In this document: in pieces, positions 51,713 to 59,839 of the stretch
Layout: every line of letters begins with the position of its first letter
How positions within the stretch are numbered: the first letter of the stretch is position 1
Assembly: GCF_014334055.1 (NCBI RefSeq)
Contig: NZ_CP060490.1
Location: 2,666,001 to 2,730,000 of the forward strand
Direction of reading: 5' to 3'
DNA length: 64,000 nt
Source of the DNA: Oscillibacter hominis
Lineage (GTDB): Bacteria > Bacillota > Clostridia > Oscillospirales > Oscillospiraceae
Position numbers and translations under genes: made by a program
The notes under the pieces: model-generated
Databases searched by the model: none
What the model saw: the letters and a program-made list of their open reading frames with translations, nothing else
What the model was told of the DNA's origin: nothing

Positions 51713-52295
51713 AGCAGGCCCTTTTTGTGGATTGCTGCATCCGGGGGGAGCAGTCCAGGACCCGGAAGTGGCCGACGCGTTTTTTGCCGCGCTGCCGGAT
51801 GCGTATGAGGTGACGCGGCTGGATTTGATGCAGGAGGGGCTTGGCCCACTTGTCGGCGAGTATTTTTGGGAAAGGGAGCGGCTGATCCAGTCCGGAGAGC
51901 TGTCCCATGACCGGTTCCGCTATGCCCGCCAGCTGGCCCGGGCGGATTTGGTGGTGTTTGCCGCGCCCTTCTGGGACTTGGGCTTTCCCGCGCTGCTGAA
52001 AATCTACATTGAGCAGGTGTCTGTGGACGGCATCACCTTTGGCTGCGACGCCCGGGGGCTCCACGGGCTGTGCCGGGCGGAGCACTGCGTGTTTCTCACC
52101 ACCCGGGGCGGATGCTATAAAGCCCAGCCGGAACTGGAGCAGGGCAGCCGGTACCTGGACGCGCTGCACACATTTTTTGGATTCGGAGACTACACCTGCG
52201 TGGCGGCGGACGGGCTGGACAGCGAGGGCGTGGACGCGTCCGCAGTGCTTGAGAAGGCCTGCCGCCAGGCGCAGGAGCTGGCGATGTCGCTGTAA
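51709..52295 (+). pseudogene. NAD(P)H-dependent FMN oxidoreductase, frameshifted
   Basis: The ATG at 51709 starts MKQALFVDCCIRGEQSRTRK, then the frame goes wrong and stops at 51813. From base 51768 the other frame continues sensibly as VADAFFAALPDAYEVTRLDL through VVFAAPFWDLGFPALLKIYIEQV to the stop at 52295. The two parts join if one G is added in the AAGTGG at 51766-51771. Together they give a flavodoxin-fold oxidoreductase of about 195 aa. It may be a real mutation or a sequencing error; no slippery heptamer is present. The start overlaps the phosphorylase stop (ATGA). Confidence 0.85.
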
Positions 52296-52320
52296 TTCCC
52301 TGTATAATTAGGATGACGTA

Positions 52321-52352
52321 CGGAAAGGAGGCTTATGGAGGCCTCCTTTCCG
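52321..52352 (+). other. 12-bp hairpin covering a strong ribosome site before spoIIID
   Basis: CGGAAAGGAGGC (52321-52332) pairs exactly with GCCTCCTTTCCG (52341-52352). The stem hides AAAGGAGG and the loop holds the in-frame ATG 52335. No T-run follows. Confidence 0.65.
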
Positions 52353-52409
52353 CATATCCCGGCCGGATGGCGCATAGATATGAGCAACACCAGTCGGGGA
52401 GTGTTGTCA

Positions 52410-52658
52410 TTGAAGGGAAACATGGAGGAGCGGGCCGAGCGCCTCGCTCAATACATTATAGAGAATCGGGCGACGGTCCGCGCCGCCGCCCAGAAGTTCG
52501 GCATTTCCAAGTCCACTGTACATAAGGACATCAGCGAACGGCTCCCGCTCTACAACCGGAGCCTGTTCCTTCAGGTCAAGGAGGTTCTTGAGGTCAATAA
52601 AGCCCAGCGCCACATCCGGGGCGGGATGGCAACCCGAAAAAAATACAAAGGAGCCTGA
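52410..52658 (+). CDS. spoIIID: sporulation transcriptional regulator SpoIIID
   Basis: SpoIIID (82 aa from this start) is a small mother-cell DNA-binding protein that switches many sigma-E genes. The helix-turn-helix is RATVRAAAQKFGISKSTVHKDISERLP, with EVLEVNKAQRHIRGGMATRKKYK as the C-terminal DNA-contacting part. TTG 52410 aligns exactly with the B. subtilis N-terminus (M-H-D-Y-I-K-E-R against M-K-G-N-M-E-E-R). An in-frame ATG at 52335 with a strong ribosome site would add 25 residues. A sigma-E promoter is expected, but I cannot place it. Confidence 0.93.
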   Translation: MKGNMEERAERLAQYIIENRATVRAAAQKFGISKSTVHKDISERLPLYNRSLFLQVKEVLEVNKAQRHIRGGMATRKKYKGA

Positions 52659-52716
52659 ACCGACCTCCGCTTGGCTGCATAAGCTGAGAACAGAATCAGA
52701 AAACGGAGGGATTGCC

Positions 52717-52965
52717 ATGCAAAACCGCTGCCACCGACAACGCCAGGCCGCTGAGCGCCCGTCTGCTCCGCCTCCGGCGCCCATTGTCCCCCTTCGGGCG
52801 GAGGAGCCGCCTGTCCGCCGCTGGCCCCATCCGATCCAGCCGGACCTGCCGCAGCCGGATCTCCACTACGTATGCTGTACCCTGGCCTATCAGAACCAGC
52901 TTCTGGCCGACATCAAGGCACTGCTGGAAACCATCGCCCAGGATACATCGGAAAACTGTAAATAG
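52717..52965 (+). CDS. proline-rich 82-aa protein, function unknown
   Basis: ATG 52717 follows ACGGAGGG. The N-terminal half is Pro/Arg-rich (SAPPPAPIVPLRAEEPPVRR), and the C-terminal half is more hydrophobic and helical (CCTLAYQNQLLADIKALLETIAQ). I do not recognise a family. Lying 58 bases after spoIIID, it could be a mother-cell or spore-coat protein, which is inference. It has its own terminator just after the stop. Confidence 0.55.
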   Translation: MQNRCHRQRQAAERPSAPPPAPIVPLRAEEPPVRRWPHPIQPDLPQPDLHYVCCTLAYQNQLLADIKALLETIAQDTSENCK

Positions 52966-52968
52966 CGG

Positions 52969-53003
52969 GAAAAGAAACAAGGAATTCTCCTTGTTTCTTT
53001 TTT
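52969..53003 (+). terminator. intrinsic terminator after the 82-aa gene
   Basis: AAAAGAAACAAGGA, loop ATTC, then the complement TCCTTGTTTC and TTTTTT. Confidence 0.93.
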
Positions 53004-53028
53004 GTAACGATTTATTACACTTTTTCTC

Positions 53029-53057
53029 TTGTGCTTCGGCGGAGAAGTTTGTATAAT
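53029..53057 (+). promoter_or_regulatory. sigma-A promoter of the LCP gene
   Basis: TTGTGC (53029-53034), 17 bases, TATAAT (53052-53057), giving a leader of about 65 nt before the LCP start at 53129. Confidence 0.8.
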
Positions 53058-53128
53058 GAATTGTATTATGTAAATCTTTGGGCCGGGCTGTCCCGGCGCC
53101 GGAAGTTCGCAAAAAAGAGGACAAGAGT

Positions 53129-54109
53129 ATGGCAAAGAGAGTAAAGAAAAAAAGACATCCCGGCCGGGTGCTGCTGATCCTTATTTTTATGGCCGCCGGA
53201 CTGGTGGCAGCGGCCAAATGCCTCATCCGCCCGCCGGAGCTGCACCCTGTGGACCCGGATGGGTCGGCCTCCTCCGGCTCCGTCCAGACCTCCGCCTCCG
53301 CCTCTATGGCGGACACCTCTGCAAGAAAGCCCAACTTCTATACCATCCTGGTCAGCGGCGAGGACGATGAAAACGGCGGCAGCGATACCAATATCCTGGT
53401 GGCGGTGGACGCGGAAAACGGCGCGATCCAGTGCGTCAGCATCCCCCGGGACAGCGGCGCCTACATCAAGGGCAAGGCCCGGAAGATCAACTACGCCTAT
53501 AACGCCGGCGGGACGGAGCTGCTGCGCCAGACGGTGGGCGATCTGCTGGGTATCCCGGTGGATTTCTACGTGTCGGTGGACCTGCGCGGCTTTGTCAAGC
53601 TGGTGGACGCCGTCGGCGGCGTGGATTTCGAAGTGCCCATCAACATGAACTACGACGATCCCCTCCAGGACCTCCATATCCATCTGAGCAAGGGCATGCA
53701 GCACCTGGACGGGAAGAAGGCCATGGGCGTGGTGCGCTTCCGCCACAACAACGACGGCACCGGCTACGGGACCGAGGACCTGGGCCGCATTGGAACCCAG
53801 CAGGCCTTTTTGAAGGCGGTGGCCAAGCAGGTGCTCCAGCCGGCCAACCTCGCCAAGATCGGCACCATGGCGCAGATTTTCCAGGATTATGTCGACACCG
53901 ATCTTTCAGTGGGGAACCTGGCCTGGCTGGGCCAGGAGGCCTTTGACATCGGAACGGACAACATCGGCTTTTCCACCCTGGAGGGTGTCTGGAACGACCG
54001 GCGCGCGCTCTATCTGGTGGACCCGGAGGCTGCCCTCACCCTGGTGAACGAACACTTTAACCCCTATGTGGAGCCCCGCACGGCAGCGGATCTGAACATC
54101 CCCACCTGA
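53129..54109 (+). CDS. LytR-CpsA-Psr (LCP) family wall-polymer ligase
   Basis: The 326-aa protein has a basic cytoplasmic N-terminus, one membrane helix (VLLILIFMAAGLVAAAKCLI) and an extracellular LCP domain. The domain has SDTNILVAVDAENGAIQCVSIPRDSGAYI, KINYAYNAGG, GFVKLVDAVGGVDFEVP and VVRFRHNNDGTGYGTEDLGRIGTQQAF. LCP enzymes attach teichoic acid or other glycopolymers to peptidoglycan. The Arg/Asp residues of the pyrophosphate pocket are present. ATG 53129 is weakly placed behind GAGGACAAGAG. Confidence 0.92.
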   Translation: MAKRVKKKRHPGRVLLILIFMAAGLVAAAKCLIRPPELHPVDPDGSASSGSVQTSASASMADTSARKPNFYTILVSGEDDENGGSDTNILVAVDAENGAIQCVSIPRDSGAYIKGKARKINYAYNAGGTELLRQTVGDLLGIPVDFYVSVDLRGFVKLVDAVGGVDFEVPINMNYDDPLQDLHIHLSKGMQHLDGKKAMGVVRFRHNNDGTGYGTEDLGRIGTQQAFLKAVAKQVLQPANLAKIGTMAQIFQDYVDTDLSVGNLAWLGQEAFDIGTDNIGFSTLEGVWNDRRALYLVDPEAALTLVNEHFNPYVEPRTAADLNIPT

Positions 54110-54135
54110 GGGACCAAAAAAGAAGGAGGAGCTGA

Positions 54136-55599
54136 ATGAAACGGCGTCTTTTGGCCCTGCTGCTCTGCGCCGCGCTGCTTTGTACCGGTACGGCGCTGGC
54201 CGCGGAGGACAGCATGGAGAACTTCACCCGGGTGAAGACCTATACCCGCCAGTTCTCCGATCTTGCCCCCGCCTCGGCCCACTATGCCAGCGTAGCGGCC
54301 CTCTATGAGTACGGCCTGACGGTGGGCAAAGGGAACGGAACCTTCGGCGTGCAGGACTCCCTGAGCGTCGGGGAGGCCGTGGTCTTTGCCGGACGCATCC
54401 GGAGCCTCTACCGCACCGGAGACGCGGAGGCCGGGGCAAATGGGTACCGCTCCGCTGCGGGGACCCTTGAAGAGCCCTACCGGACCTACGTGCCCTATCT
54501 TTCATATCTCCAGGCGGAGGCGGTTCTGGGCTCGGAGCTGGAAGGCGTGTTGGACAAGGCCGCCACCCGGGCGCAGATGGCCCATGTGCTGGCCCATGTG
54601 CTGCCGGACTCCGCCCTGCCGTCCATCAACGACCAGGCGGTGACGGAAGGGTATGCCACCGGCCGCTACATCACCGATGTGACGGAGTATACCCCTTATC
54701 AGCCCGATATCCTCAAGCTCTATAAGTGCGGAATCCTCCAGGGCAGCGGAAGCACCGGAACGTTCCGGCCGGCGTCTAACATCACCCGGGGTGAGGCCGC
54801 CTCCATGCTCAGCCGTATGGTGGACGAGTCGCTGCGGCTCCAATTGGATTGGTCGGCGGCCCCGGACTACAGCGCCGTGGGCACCACCATGGCGGACCTG
54901 GTGCCCACGGCCCAGTTCGTGGCCAATCCAGCCTCCGCCGCCGAAATCCGGGGCAACGTCCGCTCCATGCTTGCAAGCGGGCAGCGCACCATGAGCCTCC
55001 AGTATCCCGGCAACTCCCTGACCGCCTCCTTTGTCAACAACCTGCTCAACTCCGCCCTGACCAATGTGAAGTCCTACTGCGAGCAGATGTACAACACGGT
55101 CAGCTGCACCTATGACCTGGCCAAGGGCACGGTCACGCTGAACTTTTCCGCGGCCAGCTCTACGGCGTCCCAGCTGAGCTCCTACCGGAGCTTTTCCATG
55201 GACCGGGCCATCGAGGTTCACGACCAGCTGTGGGAGTCCGGAGAGATCACGGCGGACATGACGGAGTATGACAAGGCCAGGGTATACTATGCTTGGGTCT
55301 GCGAAAACTGCTATTATGACCAGGGAGCCTCGGACCTCTCCCTCAGCCACCTGGCCTACAGCGTGTTTGCTTATGGCAAGGCGGTCTGCGACGGCTATAC
55401 AGGGGCCTACAACCTGCTTTTGAAGCTGGAGGGCATCCAGTGCTACGGCCTTTCCAACGCCGACCACATCTGGACGGTGGCGAATCTGGACGGCACGGAC
55501 TATCACATTGACACCACCTGGGGCGACAGCGGAGCAAAAACGGACTATGCGTATTTCGGCATGACCTCCGCCCAGTCCTGGGCCGCCCACCCGTGGTAA
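54136..55599 (+). CDS. secreted SLH-repeat protein with transglutaminase-like domain
   Basis: The 487-aa protein has a signal peptide (about 1-22). SLH-like repeats cover roughly 37-230 (FSDLAPASAHYASVAALYEYGLTVGKGNGTFG and LYKCGILQGSGSTGTFRPASNITRGEAASMLSRM). A linker follows, then a C-terminal transglutaminase-like core (about 385-485) with Cys in GKAVCDGYTGAYN, His in NADHIWTVANLDG and Asp in YHIDTTWGD. Such domains act as cysteine proteases or crosslinkers at the wall. AAGGAGGAGC precedes the ATG. It is 26 bases after the LCP gene. Confidence 0.9.
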   Translation: MKRRLLALLLCAALLCTGTALAAEDSMENFTRVKTYTRQFSDLAPASAHYASVAALYEYGLTVGKGNGTFGVQDSLSVGEAVVFAGRIRSLYRTGDAEAGANGYRSAAGTLEEPYRTYVPYLSYLQAEAVLGSELEGVLDKAATRAQMAHVLAHVLPDSALPSINDQAVTEGYATGRYITDVTEYTPYQPDILKLYKCGILQGSGSTGTFRPASNITRGEAASMLSRMVDESLRLQLDWSAAPDYSAVGTTMADLVPTAQFVANPASAAEIRGNVRSMLASGQRTMSLQYPGNSLTASFVNNLLNSALTNVKSYCEQMYNTVSCTYDLAKGTVTLNFSAASSTASQLSSYRSFSMDRAIEVHDQLWESGEITADMTEYDKARVYYAWVCENCYYDQGASDLSLSHLAYSVFAYGKAVCDGYTGAYNLLLKLEGIQCYGLSNADHIWTVANLDGTDYHIDTTWGDSGAKTDYAYFGMTSAQSWAAHPW

Positions 55600-55619
55600 G
55601 AGTAAATTGAGGTGAACCA

Positions 55620-56771
55620 ATGGATAAACAGCACTCCTTTTCCTTTCGGAATGTGACGCTTCTGGTGTTGGGGACCGTGGCGCTCTACTGGGGACTCAAT
55701 CACCTGGAGGTGATCGGCAAGGCCCTTGGCACGCTGATCGGCTTTGCCTCGCCGTTTCTCATCGGCTGCGGCCTGGCATTTTTGATGAACATTCCCATGC
55801 GGGCCGTGGAGCGGGGCCTGAGCAAGGTGGGCAGCGGGGCGTGGGTACGGCCTGTGTCCATCGTAGTGACGCTGATCCTGGTTCTGGGCGTCATCAGCGC
55901 CGTGGTCTTTGTGGTGGCGCCCCAGATTGGGACCACCGTCGCCTCCATCCGCGACCGCTTCCCCGGCTTCATCAGGGAGTGCGAGGCATTGGCGGCGGAG
56001 CTTTCCAAGCGGCTGCCGGAGATCACCGTGGCGGTGAACAACATCGGGCTGGACCTGAATAAACTGACATCGGAGCTGTCCAACTGGCTTTCCTCCCTGG
56101 GGAAGGACGTGCTCTCCTCGTCACTGAATCTGGCCACCTCCGTCTTCTCCGGAGTGGTGACGTTCAGCATTGCCTTTGTTTTCGCGCTCTATATCCTGGC
56201 GGGGAAGGAGAAGTTGGGCCGTCAGATGGTCCATCTGATGCGTGCCTACCTCCCCGGACACCTGGTGGACGAGGTGCTCCGGGTCTGCCGGCTGACCGGC
56301 GACACCTTCTCCAGCTTTTTCACCGGCCAGTGCCTGGAGGCCTGCATCCTGGGCTTTATGTTCTTTGTGGCCATGAGCATCTTCCGCTTCCCCTTTGCGC
56401 TGTTGGTTGCGGTGCTGGTGGGCTTTACCGCCCTGATCCCCGTGTTCGGCGCCTTCATCGGCTGTGTGGTGGGTGCTTTCCTGATCCTGGTGGAAAACCC
56501 CATCCAGGCGCTGTGGTTCATTGTGCTCTTCCTGGTGCTCCAGCAGGTGGAGGGGAACCTGATCTATCCCAGGGTGGTGGGCTCCTCCGTGGGGCTTCCC
56601 CCCATTTGGGTGCTGGTGGCCGTCACCATCGGCGGCAGCACCTCCGGCGTGGTGGGAATGCTGCTGTTCATTCCCACGGCCTCCGTGCTTTATGCGCTGC
56701 TGCGCCAGAACGTCCGCCGCAGGCTGAAGGCCCAGACCGCGCAGCAGGCGCCGCCCAGGCCCAAGCGCTGA
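55620..56771 (+). CDS. AI-2E family membrane transporter (PerM/YtvI-like)
   Basis: The 383-aa protein of the UPF0118/AI-2E family has an N-terminal helix pair, a periplasmic-type helical part with IRDRFPGFIRECEALAAEL, and a C-terminal membrane bundle with VGFTALIPVFGAFIGCVVGAFLILVENP and QVEGNLIYPRVVGSSVGLPPIWVLVAVTIGGS. Most members are not autoinducer transporters, so the substrate is unknown. It lies 20 bases after the SLH/transglutaminase gene, with GAGGTG upstream. Confidence 0.9.
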   Translation: MDKQHSFSFRNVTLLVLGTVALYWGLNHLEVIGKALGTLIGFASPFLIGCGLAFLMNIPMRAVERGLSKVGSGAWVRPVSIVVTLILVLGVISAVVFVVAPQIGTTVASIRDRFPGFIRECEALAAELSKRLPEITVAVNNIGLDLNKLTSELSNWLSSLGKDVLSSSLNLATSVFSGVVTFSIAFVFALYILAGKEKLGRQMVHLMRAYLPGHLVDEVLRVCRLTGDTFSSFFTGQCLEACILGFMFFVAMSIFRFPFALLVAVLVGFTALIPVFGAFIGCVVGAFLILVENPIQALWFIVLFLVLQQVEGNLIYPRVVGSSVGLPPIWVLVAVTIGGSTSGVVGMLLFIPTASVLYALLRQNVRRRLKAQTAQQAPPRPKR

Positions 56772-56913
56772 GGCTTTCCTTGGGCGCGGCGCTTTGTGCA
56801 AAATAGGCGGGAAGGGCCTCGTGGTTGTGAGCATCCCCAAAAGCGCCATACAATGGATAGGGCGCAGCGCTCCGGCCGGATAAGGGCGACTACAAGAGAA
56901 AGGGTTTGTTAAC

Positions 56914-57531
56914 TTGCAAATCAAGTGCAGGAACTGTGTTGTTGCATTGATCGGAAGCGGGATTCTGGCCTTCGGGCTTTATCATGTGCACTCCTTTGCC
57001 GGGGTGACGGAGGGCGGCGTGCTGGGCATGACGCTGCTTCTGCACCACTGGCTGCATCTCTCCCCGGCCGTGTCCGGGCTGGTGATGAACCTTGCCTGCT
57101 ACCTTTTGGGCTGGCGGCTTTTAGGCAGGACGTTCATTCTGTACTCCCTGGTGGCCGGCGGCGGGTTTTCCCTGTTTTATGCCGTCTGTGAGCGGTTTCC
57201 GCCCCTTTGGCCGGGGCTTATGGAGATGCCGCTGGCAGCGGCGGTGGTGGGCGCGCTGTTTGTCGGCGTGGGCGTGGGCCTGAGCGTCCGGGCCGGCGGA
57301 GCGCCCGGCGGAGACGACGCCCTGGCCATGAGCATCTCCCACCTCACCGGCTGGAGCATCCAGCGGGTGTACCTCATCAGTGACCTGGTGGTTTTGGCGC
57401 TGTCCCTCAGCTATATCCCCTTTGCCCGGCTGTCCTACTCCCTTTTGACCGTGGTGCTTTCCGGCCAGTTGATCGGCCTGGTGCAGCGCATCCGGCTGCC
57501 GGGGCTCACCCCGGAGACGCAGCAGGACTGA
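56914..57531 (+). CDS. YitT-family membrane protein (short form)
   Basis: The 205-aa protein has about five hydrophobic helices and the YitT/DUF161 blocks HSFAGVTEGGVLGMTLLLHHW, AGGAPGGDDALAMSISHLTG and WSIQRVYLISDLVVLALSL. It lacks the C-terminal DUF2179 domain of ordinary YitT proteins (about 280 aa). Function unknown. TTG start at 56914; the ribosome site AAAGGG is weak. The 142-base gap before it holds no recognised element. Confidence 0.8.
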   Translation: MQIKCRNCVVALIGSGILAFGLYHVHSFAGVTEGGVLGMTLLLHHWLHLSPAVSGLVMNLACYLLGWRLLGRTFILYSLVAGGGFSLFYAVCERFPPLWPGLMEMPLAAAVVGALFVGVGVGLSVRAGGAPGGDDALAMSISHLTGWSIQRVYLISDLVVLALSLSYIPFARLSYSLLTVVLSGQLIGLVQRIRLPGLTPETQQD

Positions 57532-57593
57532 AAAGGTTCCGCTGCTTTTTGACCGCGCTGTCCGCGCCGCCTTGTAAATGAGTAAAAGAAGAG

Positions 57594-57627
57594 CGCCCTG
57601 TACAAAAATCGTACAGGGCGTTTATTT
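57594..57627. terminator. bidirectional intrinsic terminator
   Basis: CGCCCTGTAC, loop AAAAATC, GTACAGGGCG then TTTATTTT. It serves the YitT-like gene and, on the other strand, tex. Confidence 0.9.
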
Positions 57628-57630
57628 TCA

Positions 57631-59793
57631 TCATTTGGCCTGCTTCATGGAAAGGGAGATACGCTTTTTCTTCTCGTCCACCTCCAGCACAACCACCTTC
57701 ACCACATCGCCCACGCTGACCACCTCGGAAGGGTGGCGGATGAATTTGCCGGAGACCTGGGAGATGTGGACCAGCCCGTCCTGATGGACGCCGATGTCCA
57801 CAAAGACGCCGAAGTCGATCACGTTGCGCACCGTGCCGGAGAGGACCATACCGGGCTTCAAGTCCTTCATCTCCATCACATCCGTGCGGAGGATGGGCTT
57901 GGGCAGCTCGTCCCGGGGGTCCCGGCCGGGCTTTAAGAGCTCCGCCGCCACGTCCCGCAGCGTAGGCACGCCCACGCCGCACTGCTCCGCCGCCTTCTCC
58001 TCCCCATAGGCCCTGAGCCGCTGGGGAAGCTCCCCAATGGTTCCCTCCCTTACATCGGAGAGGGTGTAGCCGGTGAGCTCCAGAAGCTTGTTTGCCGCCC
58101 CATAGGACTCCGGGTGCACGGCGGTGTTGTCCAGTACGGACTCGCTCTCCGGAACCCGCAGAAAGCCGGCGCACTGCTCAAAGGCCTTGGGGCCCAGCTT
58201 GGGCACTTTCAAAAGCTGCCTGCGGGAGGTAAAGGGACCGTTCTCCTCCCGGTATTTCACCACGTTTTTGGCCGTGGAGGCGGTGAGGCCGGACACCTGC
58301 TCCAATAAAGAGGCCGAGGCGGTGTTGGCGTCCACGCCCACGGAGTTGACGCAGTCCTCCACCACAGCGGAGAGGGCCTCGCTGAGCCGTTTCTGGGGGC
58401 AGTCGTGCTGGTACTGGCCCACGCCGATGGACTTGGGGTCGATCTTCACCAGTTCCGCCAGGGGGTCCTGGAGCCGCCGGGCAATGGACACGGCGCTGCG
58501 CAGGTTCACGTCGAACTGAGGGAATTCCTCGGCCGCCAGGGGGCTGGCGGAGTAGACCGATGCGCCCGCCTCACTGACGATCATATAGGAGAGGCGCATC
58601 CCATCCCCCTCGCACTGGCGGATCAGCTCCACCGCCATCTGCTCCGTCTCCCGGGAGGCGGTGCCATTGCCGATGGCGATGTGCTCCACGCTGTGGCGGC
58701 GGACCATGGTTTTCAGCTTGGCGATGGCCTCGTTTTTTTGCCGCTCGCCATAGGTGGGGTAGACCACGGCCGTGTCCAGCACCTTGCCGGTGCCGTCCAC
58801 CACCGCCACCTTGCAGCCGTTGCGGTAGCCGGGGTCCAGGCCCATGGTGACCCTGCCCTTCACCGGAGGCTGCATCAAAAGGGGCTTTAAGTTAAGGGCA
58901 AACTGGCCGATGGCGCCCTCGCCGGCCTCCTCGGTCAGCGCGGCGCGGATCTCCCGCTCCATGGAGGGCTGGATGAGCCGGTCGTAAGCGTCCTCTGCGG
59001 CGGCTTTCACAAACTCCATGGCCGGGGAGCCGGGCACCACCGCCGCCCGACGGACGGCGCGCAGGGCCAGCTCCCGGTCCACCTCCACGGACACCTTCAG
59101 CTTTTCCTCCCGCTCGCCCCGGTTGATGGCTAATATCTGGTGGCCCTGGAGCTTGGGGATGGCCTGGGAGAAGTCGTAGTAGAGCCGGTAAACCGTGTCC
59201 TCCTCCGTGGCAGCGCGTGAGGCCAGCTGTCCGTGGCGCAGCATCAGCTCCCGCAGGGCTTTGCGCAGCGCGGCGTCGTCGCTGATCTGTTCGGCGATGA
59301 TGTCGCTGGCGCCGGCCAGGGCATCCTCCACCGTTTCCACGCCCTTTTCCGGATCCACATAGGCCGCGGCCTCCTCCCGAAGGTCGTGGAGGTCGCCGCC
59401 CTGGGCAAAAATCCGCTCCGCCAGCGGTCCGAGGCCCTTTTCCCGGGCCATGGTGGCCCGTGTCCTGCGCTTTTGTTTGTAGGGACGGTACAGGTCCTCC
59501 ACCTCCGCCAGCGTGGCGGCGCTTTCTATGGCGGCGGAGAGCCCCTCCGTCAGCTTGCCCTGGGCCTCGATGGAGGACTTGACCTCCTCCCGCCGCTGGG
59601 CCAGGTTCCTTAGATAGGTGAGCCGGTCGTTGAGGGCGCGCAGGGCCGTGTCGTCCATGGAGCCGTGGAGCTCCTTGCGGTAGCGGGCGATGAAGGGGAT
59701 GGTGTTGCCCTCGTCGATGAGACGCACCACATTTTCTACGTACTCGCTCTTTTGGTTCAATTCCCTGGATAAAACCTGGATGATGGATTCCAT
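57631..59793 (-). CDS. tex: Tex-family RNA-binding transcription accessory protein
   Basis: Tex (720 aa, normal length) binds nucleic acid and affects transcription; it is related to eukaryotic Spt6. The N-terminal part has NTIPFIARYRKELHG and RPYKQKRRTRATMAREKGLGPLA. The YqgF/RuvC-like core is VTMGLDPGYRNGCKVAVVDG. Helix-hairpin-helix segments (VSGLTASTAKNVVKYREENGPF) and a C-terminal S1 domain (GTVRNVIDFGVFVDIGVHQDGLVHISQ) follow. ATG 59793 follows AAAGGACAGACT; the longer open frame upstream lies in the DUF1846 gene region. Confidence 0.95.
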   Translation of the reverse strand: MESIIQVLSRELNQKSEYVENVVRLIDEGNTIPFIARYRKELHGSMDDTALRALNDRLTYLRNLAQRREEVKSSIEAQGKLTEGLSAAIESAATLAEVEDLYRPYKQKRRTRATMAREKGLGPLAERIFAQGGDLHDLREEAAAYVDPEKGVETVEDALAGASDIIAEQISDDAALRKALRELMLRHGQLASRAATEEDTVYRLYYDFSQAIPKLQGHQILAINRGEREEKLKVSVEVDRELALRAVRRAAVVPGSPAMEFVKAAAEDAYDRLIQPSMEREIRAALTEEAGEGAIGQFALNLKPLLMQPPVKGRVTMGLDPGYRNGCKVAVVDGTGKVLDTAVVYPTYGERQKNEAIAKLKTMVRRHSVEHIAIGNGTASRETEQMAVELIRQCEGDGMRLSYMIVSEAGASVYSASPLAAEEFPQFDVNLRSAVSIARRLQDPLAELVKIDPKSIGVGQYQHDCPQKRLSEALSAVVEDCVNSVGVDANTASASLLEQVSGLTASTAKNVVKYREENGPFTSRRQLLKVPKLGPKAFEQCAGFLRVPESESVLDNTAVHPESYGAANKLLELTGYTLSDVREGTIGELPQRLRAYGEEKAAEQCGVGVPTLRDVAAELLKPGRDPRDELPKPILRTDVMEMKDLKPGMVLSGTVRNVIDFGVFVDIGVHQDGLVHISQVSGKFIRHPSEVVSVGDVVKVVVLEVDEKKKRISLSMKQAK

Positions 59794-59839
59794 AGTCTGT
59801 CCTTTCAGAGGAAACGGCCGCGCACCGGCGGCCGCTTCG

